Positions 7,926 to 16,492 of a stretch of DNA of 47,363 nucleotides are shown one piece after another; the first letter of the stretch is position 1; every line of letters begins with the position of its first letter. Origin of the DNA: Epibacterium ulvae (lineage in GTDB: Bacteria; Pseudomonadota; Alphaproteobacteria; Rhodobacterales; Rhodobacteraceae); the NCBI RefSeq assembly GCF_018678075.1, contig NZ_JAHHIR010000054.1, forward strand, positions 1-47,363, given 5' to 3'. A model generated the notes under the pieces. It worked only from the letters and a program-made list of their open reading frames with translations. It ran no database searches and was not told the DNA's origin. Both the position numbers and the translations under genes were made by a program.

Positions 7926-9641
7926 TTAGCCTTTGATCAGGCCCATGCTTTCGAGCTTCAGGATCACCTGATGGGCGCAATTGTCCACATCTGTGCCTTC
8001 AGTCTCAACACGCAGTTCGGGGCTTTCTGGAACGTCATAGGGGTCCGAGATGCCGGTGAACTCTTTGATCTTGCCTTCACGCGCCAGCTTGTAGAGGCCC
8101 TTGCGGTCGCGGCGTTCGCATTCCTCGATCGAGGTTGCAACGTGCACTTCGACAAACGCACCATACTGTTCGATGCCCTGACGGACCTGACGGCGGGTGG
8201 TTGCATAAGGTGCAATCGGTGCACAGATCGCGATACCACCGTTTTTGGTGATCTCGGATGCGACATAGCCGATACGCTGGATGTTGAGGTCGCGGTGCTC
8301 TTTGGAGAAGCCCAGCTCGCTCGACAGGTTCTTACGCACGATGTCACCATCAAGCAGGGTCACCGGACGGCCACCCATCTCCATCAGCTTGACCATCAAA
8401 GCGTTTGCAATGGTGGATTTGCCTGAACCAGAGAAGCCAGTGAAGAAGACGGTGAAACCTTGGTCCGCACGTGGCGGTTTGGTCCGACGCAGCTCTTTCA
8501 CAACTTCCGGGAAGGAGAACCATTCCGGGATTTCCAGGCCTTCCGCCAGACGGCGGCGCAGCTCGGTGCCCGAGATGTTCAGGATGGTGATGTCATCCTT
8601 GTCTTCGATCTCGTCGATGGCCTCATATTGGGCACGTTCCGCAACCCAGACCATATGTTTGAACGGCACCATTTCGATGCCCATTTCTTCTTGGTGTTCT
8701 TTGAAGAGATCCTGGGCGTCGTAGGGGCCGTAGAAATCTTCGCCCTGGCTGTTTTTGCCGGGGCCCGCGTGGTCGCGGCCAACGATGAAATGGGTCAGCC
8801 CGTGGTTTTTACGGATCAGACCGTGCCAAACGGCTTCACGAGGGCCAGCCATACGCATCGCCAGCGGCAGCAGCGACATGGAGGTGGTGGCTGCTGGATA
8901 TTTGTCCAGAACCGCCTCGTAGCAGCGGACGCGGGTGAAGTGGTCCACGTCGCCAGGCTTGGTCATGCCAACAACCGGGTGGATCAGCAGGTTTGCCTCA
9001 GACTCGCGCGCGGCGCGGAACGTCAGCTCCTGGTGGGCACGGTGCAGCGGGTTGCGTGTTTGGAACGCAACGATCTTGCGCCAGCCCAGCTTGCGGAAGT
9101 AAGCGCGCAGCTCGTTTGGCGTATCACGACGGGCACGGAAATCGTAGTGCACCGGCTGTTGGATACCGGTGACAGGGCCACCGAGGTAGATTTTACCAGT
9201 CTGATTGTGCAGGTAGTCCACTGCCGGGTGGGCAATGTCATCTGCGCCAAAGACTTTTTCAGCTTCGACCGATTTGTTCGGCTCCCAGCTGTCTGTGACG
9301 GTCATGGTCGCAAGGATCACACCTTCCTGGTCACGCAGGGCAATATCTTCGCCAATTTCCAGCGATTGCGCGAAATCTTCTGAGACGTCCAGAGTAATCG
9401 GCATGGGCCACAAGGAGCCGTCCGCCAGACGCATGTTCTCAACAACACCATTATAGTCAGCTTCGCCAAGGAAGCCTTTGAGCGGGTTGAACCCGCCATT
9501 CATCAAAAGTTCAAGGTCACAAATCTGGCGCGGGCTAAGGTCATGGCTTTTGAGGCTTGCGGCCTCAACCTTTAGCTTTTGCGCGGACTCATACGATACA
9601 TATAGCTCCGGAATGGGAGCCAAGTTACTCAATGTGGACAT
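7926..9641 (-). CDS. sat: Bifunctional sulfate adenylyltransferase / adenylylsulfate kinase (Sat-CysC fusion)
   Basis: A 571-residue cytoplasmic enzyme that activates sulfate to APS and then phosphorylates it to PAPS for assimilation or sulfation. Residues 1-390 are a Sat-type ATP sulfurylase, with QTRNPLHRAH at 194-203 and GRDHAGPG at 288-295. Residues 391-571 are an APS kinase, with Walker A GFSGSGKST at 402-410, DGD at 431-433 and APIAPY at 474-479. All key motifs are intact, so both activities are expected. I chose the ATG at 9641; the frame extends upstream but unrelated to the family. No other sulfur genes are in the window. The same fusion is common in Rhodobacterales. Confidence 0.95.
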   Translation of the reverse strand: MSTLSNLAPIPELYVSYESAQKLKVEAASLKSHDLSPRQICDLELLMNGGFNPLKGFLGEADYNGVVENMRLADGSLWPMPITLDVSEDFAQSLEIGEDIALRDQEGVILATMTVTDSWEPNKSVEAEKVFGADDIAHPAVDYLHNQTGKIYLGGPVTGIQQPVHYDFRARRDTPNELRAYFRKLGWRKIVAFQTRNPLHRAHQELTFRAARESEANLLIHPVVGMTKPGDVDHFTRVRCYEAVLDKYPAATTSMSLLPLAMRMAGPREAVWHGLIRKNHGLTHFIVGRDHAGPGKNSQGEDFYGPYDAQDLFKEHQEEMGIEMVPFKHMVWVAERAQYEAIDEIEDKDDITILNISGTELRRRLAEGLEIPEWFSFPEVVKELRRTKPPRADQGFTVFFTGFSGSGKSTIANALMVKLMEMGGRPVTLLDGDIVRKNLSSELGFSKEHRDLNIQRIGYVASEITKNGGIAICAPIAPYATTRRQVRQGIEQYGAFVEVHVATSIEECERRDRKGLYKLAREGKIKEFTGISDPYDVPESPELRVETEGTDVDNCAHQVILKLESMGLIKG

Positions 9642-9907
9642 GCGAATTCTCTCATCGTTCTCGCAGAATTGGTCAAGGTAGGAGCCTTTTCCAATTGGGG
9701 GCATACAGGTAACAGGACGTTGATGTCCACCACACCAATGTAAAAAGGACAAGATGTGCTTCTGCTTGCTCATCTAGACCCGTGTTCGGCCTTTTTGATG
9801 AGCTTTAGGACGAGATTATGGGTTTTTTGCGAAATTCGGGTGGAATGTGTTTGTAAATCGCATATTACCGCCTGTTTTTCGGTCGGTCGCGTAACGATTG
9901 CGTGAAA

Positions 9908-11584
9908 TTACCCCATTTGCGGTAGTTCGCCGCGTAAATATGAGGCGCTTTCTAACGGCCAGGCCCGCACCGGCAGCGACACTCCCCGCAGCTCGAACGT
10001 GCGCAGTTCTTTGCCGGCCAGTGTAACATTCGCCGCGCGCAGCAGGCTTTCGGACACTAACAGCTCGACACGCAGCTCTTTGCACATGGCTTCCAGTCGG
10101 CTTGCGGCGTTGACGGTCCCGCCGATGATTGTACGTGGTGCAGCGGCTCCGCTGCCGATTTCCCCAACAACCACCTGACCAAGATGAAGACCCATGCCAA
10201 TTCTGACCGCTGTGTCACCGGCCGCTTCCAGGCTCTCATTGAAGGTTTTTAGGGCTTCAGAAATTCCACAGGCCGCCGTTAGGGCCGCCCGCGCAGACGA
10301 GCGGGGATCTGGGGTTTCAAACACCGCCAACAGACCGTCCCCCATGTATTTGTCCACATTCCCGCCGGCTTTGGTGATTTGCGGCACAATGGCATCAAAA
10401 AAACGGTTCAACAGGAAGACAACGTCATAAGGCAGCAGGCCAGCAGTGCGTTGGGTAAAGCCACGCATGTCCAGAAACAGAATTGCGATCTGACGTTCTT
10501 CGCCCTGGCTTGCATGTGCACGATGCCGCCCGCCTTTGGGGCGAAAAACCCGGTAGGCTGTGACAGGTTGGTCGGGCCGGATCTGGCAGGCCAGGCGCAT
10601 ATTGGGTGATGCCTTGACCGCCTGCAGTGACCGGGCCTCTGCCAGCGATGGGGGCGGCAAGGTCTCAGCACCTTCTTCGATGACCACACGGCAGGTGGTG
10701 CAGCGCCCTTTGCCACCACAAAGCGCGGTGTGGGGCACGCCGTGGGTTTGCGACATCTCTAACAGGGTCATACCGCGATCCCCGTCCACGATGGGGCCGC
10801 CGACATAATTGATCTTTACCGCGCGGCGGCGACGCATCAGGCGACGTAGAACATAGAGTGCTGCAAGCGCGCCCAACAGGATCCAGTAGGACTGCACGCT
10901 GCCGTCCATCAACTGCACCAGAAAACCACGCGCCTCTCCATCGGGCCAATTGAAATCGGCGCGCATTTCTGCGGCAAACCCGTCCTCATAGGCAAGATCG
11001 GCCAGACGGCGTCCTTCGACCAAAAAACCAGTCAGCGCGAAGAACGGCACAAAAACAGCGACCCCGATCGCATAGGGAATGATCGCCCGCCACCAGTTCG
11101 CGAGGCGCAGCCAGTGATGCAGACCAATGCAGCCGTGCACCCAGACAACCAGCAACAGCGCAGATTGATACCAAGCGGACTGGCTGCCCCAGATCAGCAA
11201 GATCATATAGCCGTATTCGTCATCCACGCCAAAGATCTCATGCGCGAAGCGGGTGAAGACAATATGGCCCAGCAATTGCAGTGGAATAACAAGCCCAAGG
11301 ATAACCTGAAGCCACTGATGGGTCGGCATGCGTAACGTGCGGCGTTGCACCAGCCCATAAAAGGCCAGGCCCGCGTGCCCCAGAAGCGCCAGACCCAGGG
11401 CAATGGACCCAGGCAGGCTGCGCGTCACAACAGTGCGCGCATCCTGCATTGCATCCATCCATTCAAAGGATATCAGCCCCAAGCCCAGATTTACGAAATG
11501 CAGGAAGGAATAGAATAAAAGGATCAACCCGGTGATGATCCGCCACTTGGTAACCTGGTCACCGTGCCACAGCTGTTTTGCCAA
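9908..11584 (-). CDS. Membrane-bound class III adenylate cyclase with [2Fe-2S] ferredoxin domain
   Basis: A 558-residue three-part protein. Residues 1-250 hold about six membrane helices carrying histidines (H29, H70, H107, H150, H156, H157), with WVHGCIGLHHWLRL resembling the heme-ligand helix of succinate dehydrogenase anchors. Residues 255-345 are a ferredoxin domain with C289-x5-C295-x2-C298 and C333, the adrenodoxin-type spacing. Residues 365-545 are a class III cyclase with metal aspartates D372 and D416, purine-selecting K412 and T485, and transition-state N492 and R496, so it should be active and make cAMP. The related CyaC of Sinorhizobium meliloti is known as a quinone-responsive diheme cyclase. 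I infer that quinone or electron-transport state controls cAMP here. Heme binding is a prediction. Confidence 0.88.
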   Translation of the reverse strand: MAKQLWHGDQVTKWRIITGLILLFYSFLHFVNLGLGLISFEWMDAMQDARTVVTRSLPGSIALGLALLGHAGLAFYGLVQRRTLRMPTHQWLQVILGLVIPLQLLGHIVFTRFAHEIFGVDDEYGYMILLIWGSQSAWYQSALLLVVWVHGCIGLHHWLRLANWWRAIIPYAIGVAVFVPFFALTGFLVEGRRLADLAYEDGFAAEMRADFNWPDGEARGFLVQLMDGSVQSYWILLGALAALYVLRRLMRRRRAVKINYVGGPIVDGDRGMTLLEMSQTHGVPHTALCGGKGRCTTCRVVIEEGAETLPPPSLAEARSLQAVKASPNMRLACQIRPDQPVTAYRVFRPKGGRHRAHASQGEERQIAILFLDMRGFTQRTAGLLPYDVVFLLNRFFDAIVPQITKAGGNVDKYMGDGLLAVFETPDPRSSARAALTAACGISEALKTFNESLEAAGDTAVRIGMGLHLGQVVVGEIGSGAAAPRTIIGGTVNAASRLEAMCKELRVELLVSESLLRAANVTLAGKELRTFELRGVSLPVRAWPLESASYLRGELPQMG

Positions 11585-11748
11585 ATGCCCCTCCGCTCGC
11601 GTTTGTTCTATAACTGTGGCGCTGGGCGGCGGGGGTCAAGTCACTTTGCGTTCCGAGGCTGCGATGGTTTGAAACTTACAAAAGGGCTATGGGTGTATGG
11701 CTGCCCGTTTCGGTGGCACACAAACGCGCCACCGATGTGGTTAGTATT

Positions 11749-12174
11749 TTATGATGGGATCAAAAGGTAGCTCAACGCTGAGGATCCCGCAGACAATTCC
11801 CGCTGGGCCGCGCTGCACAGATCACCATTGCGCTCGAGGTAAGCTTCACGATGGGCTCTTGATGCCTGCAGGATCTCTTGGCGTCGTCCGATGGCAGAGA
11901 ACGATCCACGTCCCAAGGCATTGCGACGCTCATTCAGCTCCAGGTCCAGGCTCACGTTTTTGGACAATCCTGGGCATTGATTGTGAATATTGCTGGCAAG
12001 AGACGAGGTTTGATAAAACGCGACAACCGGCATGTTCAACAGTTGCTGGTGGCGTGGGTCCGAAGTCGCGGCACTTTGCCAGACCTGCGTGGAGCTGTTT
12101 GGTGTGACACAGGCGGAAAGTAAGGAAACAATGGCAACTGACGCAGAAACGGTCAGGGTTCTATGTAAATTCAT
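11749..12174 (-). CDS. Small lipoprotein of unknown function
   Basis: A 141-residue protein starting MNLHRTLTVSASVAIVSLLSAC. The signal peptide ends in the lipobox LSAC, so the mature protein should be a lipid-anchored periplasmic or outer-membrane protein. The mature part is helical and polar and has two cysteines (NQCPGLSKNVSLDLELN and NGDLCSAAQREL). The spacing weakly recalls the Rhodobacterales DUF5333 proteins, but I am not sure. The ATG at 12174 is chosen because it puts the signal peptide at the start; the frame opens further upstream. Its ribosome binding site is weak. Confidence 0.65.
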   Translation of the reverse strand: MNLHRTLTVSASVAIVSLLSACVTPNSSTQVWQSAATSDPRHQQLLNMPVVAFYQTSSLASNIHNQCPGLSKNVSLDLELNERRNALGRGSFSAIGRRQEILQASRAHREAYLERNGDLCSAAQRELSAGSSALSYLLIPS

Positions 12175-12286
12175 GGTTCTATCCAGTGCGTTAAAAAACT
12201 CAGTTCTGGGTGGAACATGAATGAGCGAAAATTTTGGCAAGAATACTGCCATAAGATGAACGATGCGGTTTTTAACTCACATTGAA

Positions 12287-12321
12287 CCAAAGGCGGCGAT
12301 GACAATACCCGCCGCCTTTGG
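12287..12321 (-). terminator. Hairpin after trxB
   Basis: CCAAAGGCGGC (12287-12297) pairs perfectly with GCCGCCTTTGG (12311-12321) around a 13-base loop, just past the trxB stop. There is no strong T-run, so termination efficiency is uncertain. Confidence 0.6.
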
Positions 12322-12330
12322 CAATTTGGG

Positions 12331-13275
12331 TCAGTCTTCCTGCTCAGCCAGGAAACGTTCGGCGTCCAGCGCGGCCATGCAACCCATACCGGCCGAGGTC
12401 ACGGCCTGGCGGTATTTGTGATCCGTCAGGTCGCCAGCCGCAAAAATGCCGGGCACCGAGGTCTCGGTTGTGCCGGGTTTGACCGAGACGTAACCGCCGT
12501 TGTGCAGCTCCAACACGTCTTTGACCAGCTCGGTCGCCGGGGCGTGACCGATGGCAACAAAGACACCTTTGCACGGCACGTCGTTGATTTCGCCGGTCTT
12601 GACGTTCTTGACCTTTACGCCTTCGACGCCCAGTGGCGTGTCGGTGCCGTAGACCTCATCCAGTTCGTGGAACCACAGGGTTTCGATCTTTTCGTTTTTC
12701 ATCAGGCGGTCTTGCAGGATTTTTTCGGCGCGCAGCTCGTCGCGGCGGTGGATCAGCGTAACCTTGGAGGCGAAGTTGGTCAGGAACAGCGCTTCTTCGA
12801 CAGCGGTGTTGCCGCCGCCGATCACGACAATTTCTTGGCCGCGATAGAAGAAACCATCACAGGTCGCACAGGCAGAGACGCCGAAGCCTTTGAATTTCTC
12901 TTCGGTCTCAAGACCCAGCCATTTGGCGCGCGCGCCAGTCGCCAGGATGACTGCTTCCGCGGTGTAGGTTGTGCCGCTGTCGCCGGTGGCCACAAAGGGG
13001 CGCACGGTTGTGTCGAGGTTGGTGATCAGGTCACCCACAATGTCACAGCCCATCGCAGCCGCATGTTCCTGCATTTTGACCATCAGGTCGGGGCCCTGGA
13101 CCTCGGTAAAGCCAGGGTAGTTTTCCACTTCGGTTGTTGTGGTCAACTGGCCGCCTGGCTCCATGCCCTGAACCAGTACCGGTTCCAGCATCGCACGGGC
13201 GGCATATACCCCCGCGGTATAGCCCGCAGGACCGGAGCCGATGATCAAAACCTTGGTGTGGCGCGTCTCAGACAT
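12331..13275 (-). CDS. trxB: Thioredoxin-disulfide reductase
   Basis: A 314-residue FAD enzyme that uses NADPH to reduce thioredoxin in the cytoplasm. The FAD loop GSGPAG is at 13-18, the redox-active pair C136-A-T-C139 is followed by DG, and the NADPH loop GGGNTAVEE lies at about 153-161. C-terminal [10 protein letters not shown] binds FAD. The length is normal. It is divergent from an Lrp-type regulator, an arrangement repeatedly seen in alphaproteobacteria, so that regulator may control it. Confidence 0.96.
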   Translation of the reverse strand: MSETRHTKVLIIGSGPAGYTAGVYAARAMLEPVLVQGMEPGGQLTTTTEVENYPGFTEVQGPDLMVKMQEHAAAMGCDIVGDLITNLDTTVRPFVATGDSGTTYTAEAVILATGARAKWLGLETEEKFKGFGVSACATCDGFFYRGQEIVVIGGGNTAVEEALFLTNFASKVTLIHRRDELRAEKILQDRLMKNEKIETLWFHELDEVYGTDTPLGVEGVKVKNVKTGEINDVPCKGVFVAIGHAPATELVKDVLELHNGGYVSVKPGTTETSVPGIFAAGDLTDHKYRQAVTSAGMGCMAALDAERFLAEQED

Positions 13276-13510
13276 ATGAATTCCTCAAGTAGCAAAACGG
13301 GCTTGCCGTCCAGTTGCGTTGCATATAGCTGCCGCATGCGGTTGCTTAAACCCCTTAGAATGCGCAAAGACCAACATCCTATCATTGACAGATTGCCGGT
13401 ATTTTTGTTCTTGCTTTGACGAAAGAAGAATAATGCTGCGCGGCTGTGAAACAATATTGCGCAAATAAGCTGGGTTGCTATAACAAACCTGATTTTACGG
13501 GAGCATGATA

Positions 13511-14011
13511 ATGGTCACTACGCGACTGGATCCGATTGATCGTATGATTTTGTCGGAGTTGCAGGCCGATGGGCGCATGACCAATGTGGAATTGGCAAAG
13601 CGTGTTGGCATTTCTGCGCCACCTTGTCTGCGTCGTGTGCGCGCGTTGGAAGAGGCCGGGTTGATCCGCGGCTACCATGCCGACGTGAACGCGCGCGAAC
13701 TGGGATTCGAAGTGCAGGTTTTTGCAATGGTCGGGCTGGAAAGCCAGGCCGAGCATGAATTGAGCGCGTTTGAACAGCAGTGCCGCAACTGGCCGTTGGT
13801 GCGTGAGTGTCACATGCTGAACGGTGAGGTGGATTTTATCCTGAAATGCGTGTCGCCGGACCTGTCGACCTTTCAAAGCTTTCTGACCGGGCAATTGCTC
13901 ACCACGCCAAATGTCGCCAGCGTCAAAACGTCTTTGGTCATTCGCGGTGCGAAAGATGAACCGGGCGTCCCATTTGAAACGCTGGAAGAGCGTTTGGCGC
14001 GCGAGGCATAA
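13511..14011 (+). CDS. Lrp/AsnC-family transcription regulator
   Basis: A 166-residue regulator. The N-terminal helix-turn-helix reads LDPIDRMILSELQADGRMTN then VELAKRVGISAPPCLRRVRALEEAGLI. The C-terminal RAM domain (EVQVFAMVGLESQAEHEL to VKTSLVIRG) forms the effector-binding and oligomer surface. I chose the second ATG, at 13511, because GGGAG then has normal spacing; an ATG at 13505 lies too close to it. The gene is divergent from trxB with about 235 bases between. The effector is unknown, amino acids being usual for the family. Confidence 0.92.
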   Translation: MVTTRLDPIDRMILSELQADGRMTNVELAKRVGISAPPCLRRVRALEEAGLIRGYHADVNARELGFEVQVFAMVGLESQAEHELSAFEQQCRNWPLVRECHMLNGEVDFILKCVSPDLSTFQSFLTGQLLTTPNVASVKTSLVIRGAKDEPGVPFETLEERLAREA

Positions 14012-14069
14012 AGACTGGAGGAGCATCACTTGGTGCGCGTCTTCCAATCGCTGCAGGTGGCAGCACCAA

Positions 14070-14101
14070 AAAACCGGGGCTTGTTGACCCCGGTTTTGTT
14101 T
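14070..14101 (+). terminator. Terminator after the Lrp gene
   Basis: AAAACCGGGG (14070-14079) pairs perfectly with CCCCGGTTTT (14088-14097) around an 8-base loop, followed by GTTTGTT. Confidence 0.85.
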
Positions 14102-14151
14102 GTTCAATGACCTGTGATGTTTGGCAGCCGACCAACTTGAGATTGCTGCTA

Positions 14152-14946
14152 TCAGACCATCGACGGCGGCATGTTGCTCTTGGCATCCGGCATTTCCATA
14201 CGGGGATGACACAAGGGGCCAAAATCCGCAGCCGTCTCAATATGGGTGAACAGGTTCAGATAGAGCGTTCTAATCGCATGGCTGACCAGTTTCAGCGCGT
14301 CTGGTCCGGGGTGATAAGTCTCAAACGGAAGACCGCCGACCCGAATGACGCAATGCTGAGGCAGGCAAAGATGGTACATTTCGACAGGCGTCGGAGGCGC
14401 CGTTTCAACGATGTTCATCCCATCCAGGAATTCGCCCACCGGGGTTAGCAGCCCCTCGGTGGTTTCGTCTCCGCGCAGGTGAGCAGGGGTGCGCATGAGA
14501 CGGGCGGCCGGACCTGCGACAACGCAGGCGGCGGGTTTTGCAAGCCCGAGGCTGTCGGGCATAAAGCTGATCAATTGCTGACGTTCGCCGCGCGCATTGG
14601 GGCGCGTCGGCAGAATTGTCGTACACCCTTTCCAAATCAGCGGCTGCGGTTCTCCGTCGATGTTCATGACCTCATCCCCAGGCAGGAGGTCTTCGACAGC
14701 GATCGGCCCATGGGTCGTATCCAGCAAAGATCCGCGACAAAAGGCGGTGAACGCCTGTTCGAACAGCGGCATCGCGGGCGCCGTATGGCGGGTCTCGGCG
14801 ATGTTGCCGTTGGGCAGAAGGCTCATCACGTCATAACGCCGCAGCTGCGGTTTCGTCGCGCCACGCATTGATGCCGGGTCCTGCAGCAGGGCCTGGGATT
14901 CAACTAAGTTTGCCGCTGCGCGTTGCAGCGAGTAAGGAATGGTCAT
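14152..14946 (-). CDS. Hint-domain (hedgehog/intein-like) protein
   Basis: A 264-residue protein with a Hint module from about residue 65. FCRGSLLDTTHG carries the nucleophile-type C70 that begins Hint folds, AVEDLLPGDEV is the usual following block, and YHLCLPQHCVIRVGGLPFET is the late Hint block. Hint domains in inteins and hedgehog proteins cleave and splice themselves. In Rhodobacterales this architecture is common, and its role is unknown. There is no clear signal peptide or C-extein, so I cannot say what would be cleaved. The ATG is at 14946. Confidence 0.8.
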   Translation of the reverse strand: MTIPYSLQRAAANLVESQALLQDPASMRGATKPQLRRYDVMSLLPNGNIAETRHTAPAMPLFEQAFTAFCRGSLLDTTHGPIAVEDLLPGDEVMNIDGEPQPLIWKGCTTILPTRPNARGERQQLISFMPDSLGLAKPAACVVAGPAARLMRTPAHLRGDETTEGLLTPVGEFLDGMNIVETAPPTPVEMYHLCLPQHCVIRVGGLPFETYHPGPDALKLVSHAIRTLYLNLFTHIETAADFGPLCHPRMEMPDAKSNMPPSMV

Positions 14947-15013
14947 CTAAAACGACCCTTTTTGTTTGCACCACGCAAAAGCAGCCAGTGTTGTACACGT
15001 CCCCATCCCAGCC

Positions 15014-15142
15014 ATGGCAGAAGGCCAGCGGGAAGCATGGGACCTGTACAAGTTACACAACCGTGAGGGTCGGTTCTGCAACATGGACTGCGATGTCCTG
15101 CTTGGCTCCGATTTGCAATCGACGTTAGGCGAAATCTCCTAA
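15014..15142 (+). CDS. Possible 42-residue small protein or gene fragment
   Basis: An ATG at 15014 opens a 42-codon frame reading MAEGQREAWDLYKLHNREG and then FCNMDCDVLLGSD. The composition is protein-like, with two cysteines spaced FC-x3-C. The frame is open back to a stop at 14948 without another ATG, so it may have a TTG start (14966) or be the tail of a lost gene. No ribosome binding site is visible. It is divergent from the Hint gene. I do not recognise the family. Confidence 0.28.
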   Translation: MAEGQREAWDLYKLHNREGRFCNMDCDVLLGSDLQSTLGEIS

Positions 15143-15270
15143 CGAATGGTCATCATCCGAATTTTGCCGGCTCAGACGGGGAGGTCGTCTGGTGCTGTGG
15201 CGTCTGCACGGGAAAGCATCTCTTTCGCGCAGAGGTCGATTTCATTGAAATCGGCACTTAACAATTCGCA

Positions 15271-15408
15271 TCATGCACTTTTGCGTTGCGGAGCAAGGTC
15301 TTGGTTTCGTGGAGCTGAAGTACCGCGTGTTGAACCGCGTGCAATTACAAGAGGGGCTTTGTGCGCGCGGGCAATGGCTATCACGGATTTCAAAAAACGG
15401 CTTTTCAT
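15271..15408 (-). CDS. 45-residue basic small protein, conserved-looking
   Basis: A 45-residue protein too short for most gene finders. It begins MKSRFLKSVIAIARAH, then KAPLVIARGSTRG, and is strongly basic (many Arg and Lys). A very good ribosome binding site, AAGGAG, stands 5-6 bases before the ATG. Similar short proteins beginning MK-x-RF-x-KSV are, as far as I recall, annotated as hypothetical in other Rhodobacterales, but I cannot check this. Function unknown. The 300-base AT-rich stretch upstream looks like a promoter region. Confidence 0.6.
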   Translation of the reverse strand: MKSRFLKSVIAIARAHKAPLVIARGSTRGTSAPRNQDLAPQRKSA

Positions 15409-15730
15409 GTCTTCTCCTTAGTCAACTCATCACACAAACAGGGTATTAAAGGGTTATTGTTGTTTACCTTATGGGCGGGGTTTGTGCCTGCATTGTGGCG
15501 TGGCAGAGGAAATAGCGAGGTGGCGTAAATCTTACGGCCATTTTGCCACCTTTGTTTTACTCTTTTGATTTTCTGCAATAAAATAGTATTTGCGCTAACT
15601 TTAAGGGCGCAATTTCTACGTCAAATGAGGCTGAAACAGGTCCGTTAACGTTCTGTTCGCGAAAATGTCGCCAAATTTCATTAAGTTTTACGTTGCGGCA
15701 TGCGCGTAGCGTCGCAATGTAATGTGATCG
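15409..15730. other. 322-base AT-rich non-coding stretch
   Basis: No gene was seen. The stretch is much richer in A and T than its surroundings. It holds an interrupted dyad, AGGTGGC-GTAA (15518-15528) and TTAC (15532-15535) with GCCACCT (15545-15551), followed on the plus strand by TTTGTTTT, so it could end a short plus-strand transcript. The promoter of the 45-residue gene is expected here. Confidence 0.4.
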
Positions 15731-16492
15731 TCAAAGGCGAATGCAGGAAATTAATCTACCGTAATCGACTTCGCTCGCGTGGGTCGTGCGGCGATAGGAA
15801 TAAAACCGCGCCGCGTCTTGATAAGTGCAGTGGCCTGTCCATGCGGCGGAGGCAATTCCGGCTGCGTTCAATTTTGACAGCCCCAGTCCGGGAAGGTCGA
15901 ACATATACCGATCGCCTTTTCCGGCTTGGAAGAAATGGCTGTTGCCGGGGCTTTGAGACATGAAGCTGTCAAAAAACTCGGGACCCACTTCATAAGCGGC
16001 TTGTGAAATGCTGGGACCGATGACGGCGCGGATCTTGTCGCGGCGGGCACCGATGTCCACCATCGCGTCAATGGTGGCTTCCAAAACGCCATCCAAGGTG
16101 CCGCGCCAGCCCGCATGGGCCGCTCCAACCACACCGGCGTCGGGTTCCGAGAAAAGAACCGGCTGGCAATCCGCTGTCAGAATGCCCAGTACAAGCCCCG
16201 GGACATTGGTCACCATCCCATCGGCGCGGGGGCGGTCCTCGCCTGATTGGGGTTCGACAATTGTGGTAACGGTTGGCGAATGCACTTGATGAATGCCGAT
16301 CAAGGCGTCCTCAGACGCGCCCATCGCCTCGGCCACGCGTGCGCGGTTGAGGGTCACAGCCTCGCGCTGATCGCTGGAGCCCAGGCCACAGTTCAACCCG
16401 TCGAAAATACCAGATGACGCACCGCCTTTGCGGGTGAAGAAGCCATGGGTCACAGGCGACAGCAAGTCCGAGGTCAGAATTTCCAGCGTCAT
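15731..16492 (-). CDS. pgeF: Peptidoglycan editing factor / purine nucleoside phosphorylase-like laccase-domain protein (PgeF/YfiH)
   Basis: A 253-residue protein of the YfiH/PgeF (DUF152) family. In Escherichia coli PgeF removes mis-incorporated amino acids from peptidoglycan precursors; other members act on purine nucleosides. The metal-site residues H71 (IHQVHSP), C109 (ILTADCQPVLF) and H126 (GAAHAGWRG) are all present. The start ATG overlaps the stop of the upstream methyltransferase gene by 4 bases, so it is the third gene of lgt-midA-pgeF. Confidence 0.92.
   Translation of the reverse strand: MTLEILTSDLLSPVTHGFFTRKGGASSGIFDGLNCGLGSSDQREAVTLNRARVAEAMGASEDALIGIHQVHSPTVTTIVEPQSGEDRPRADGMVTNVPGLVLGILTADCQPVLFSEPDAGVVGAAHAGWRGTLDGVLEATIDAMVDIGARRDKIRAVIGPSISQAAYEVGPEFFDSFMSQSPGNSHFFQAGKGDRYMFDLPGLGLSKLNAAGIASAAWTGHCTYQDAARFYSYRRTTHASEVDYGRLISCIRL

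Noticed and set aside
12418-13419. A 333-codon plus-strand frame across trxB
   Set aside because: Shadow of trxB; the reductase motifs lie on the minus strand.
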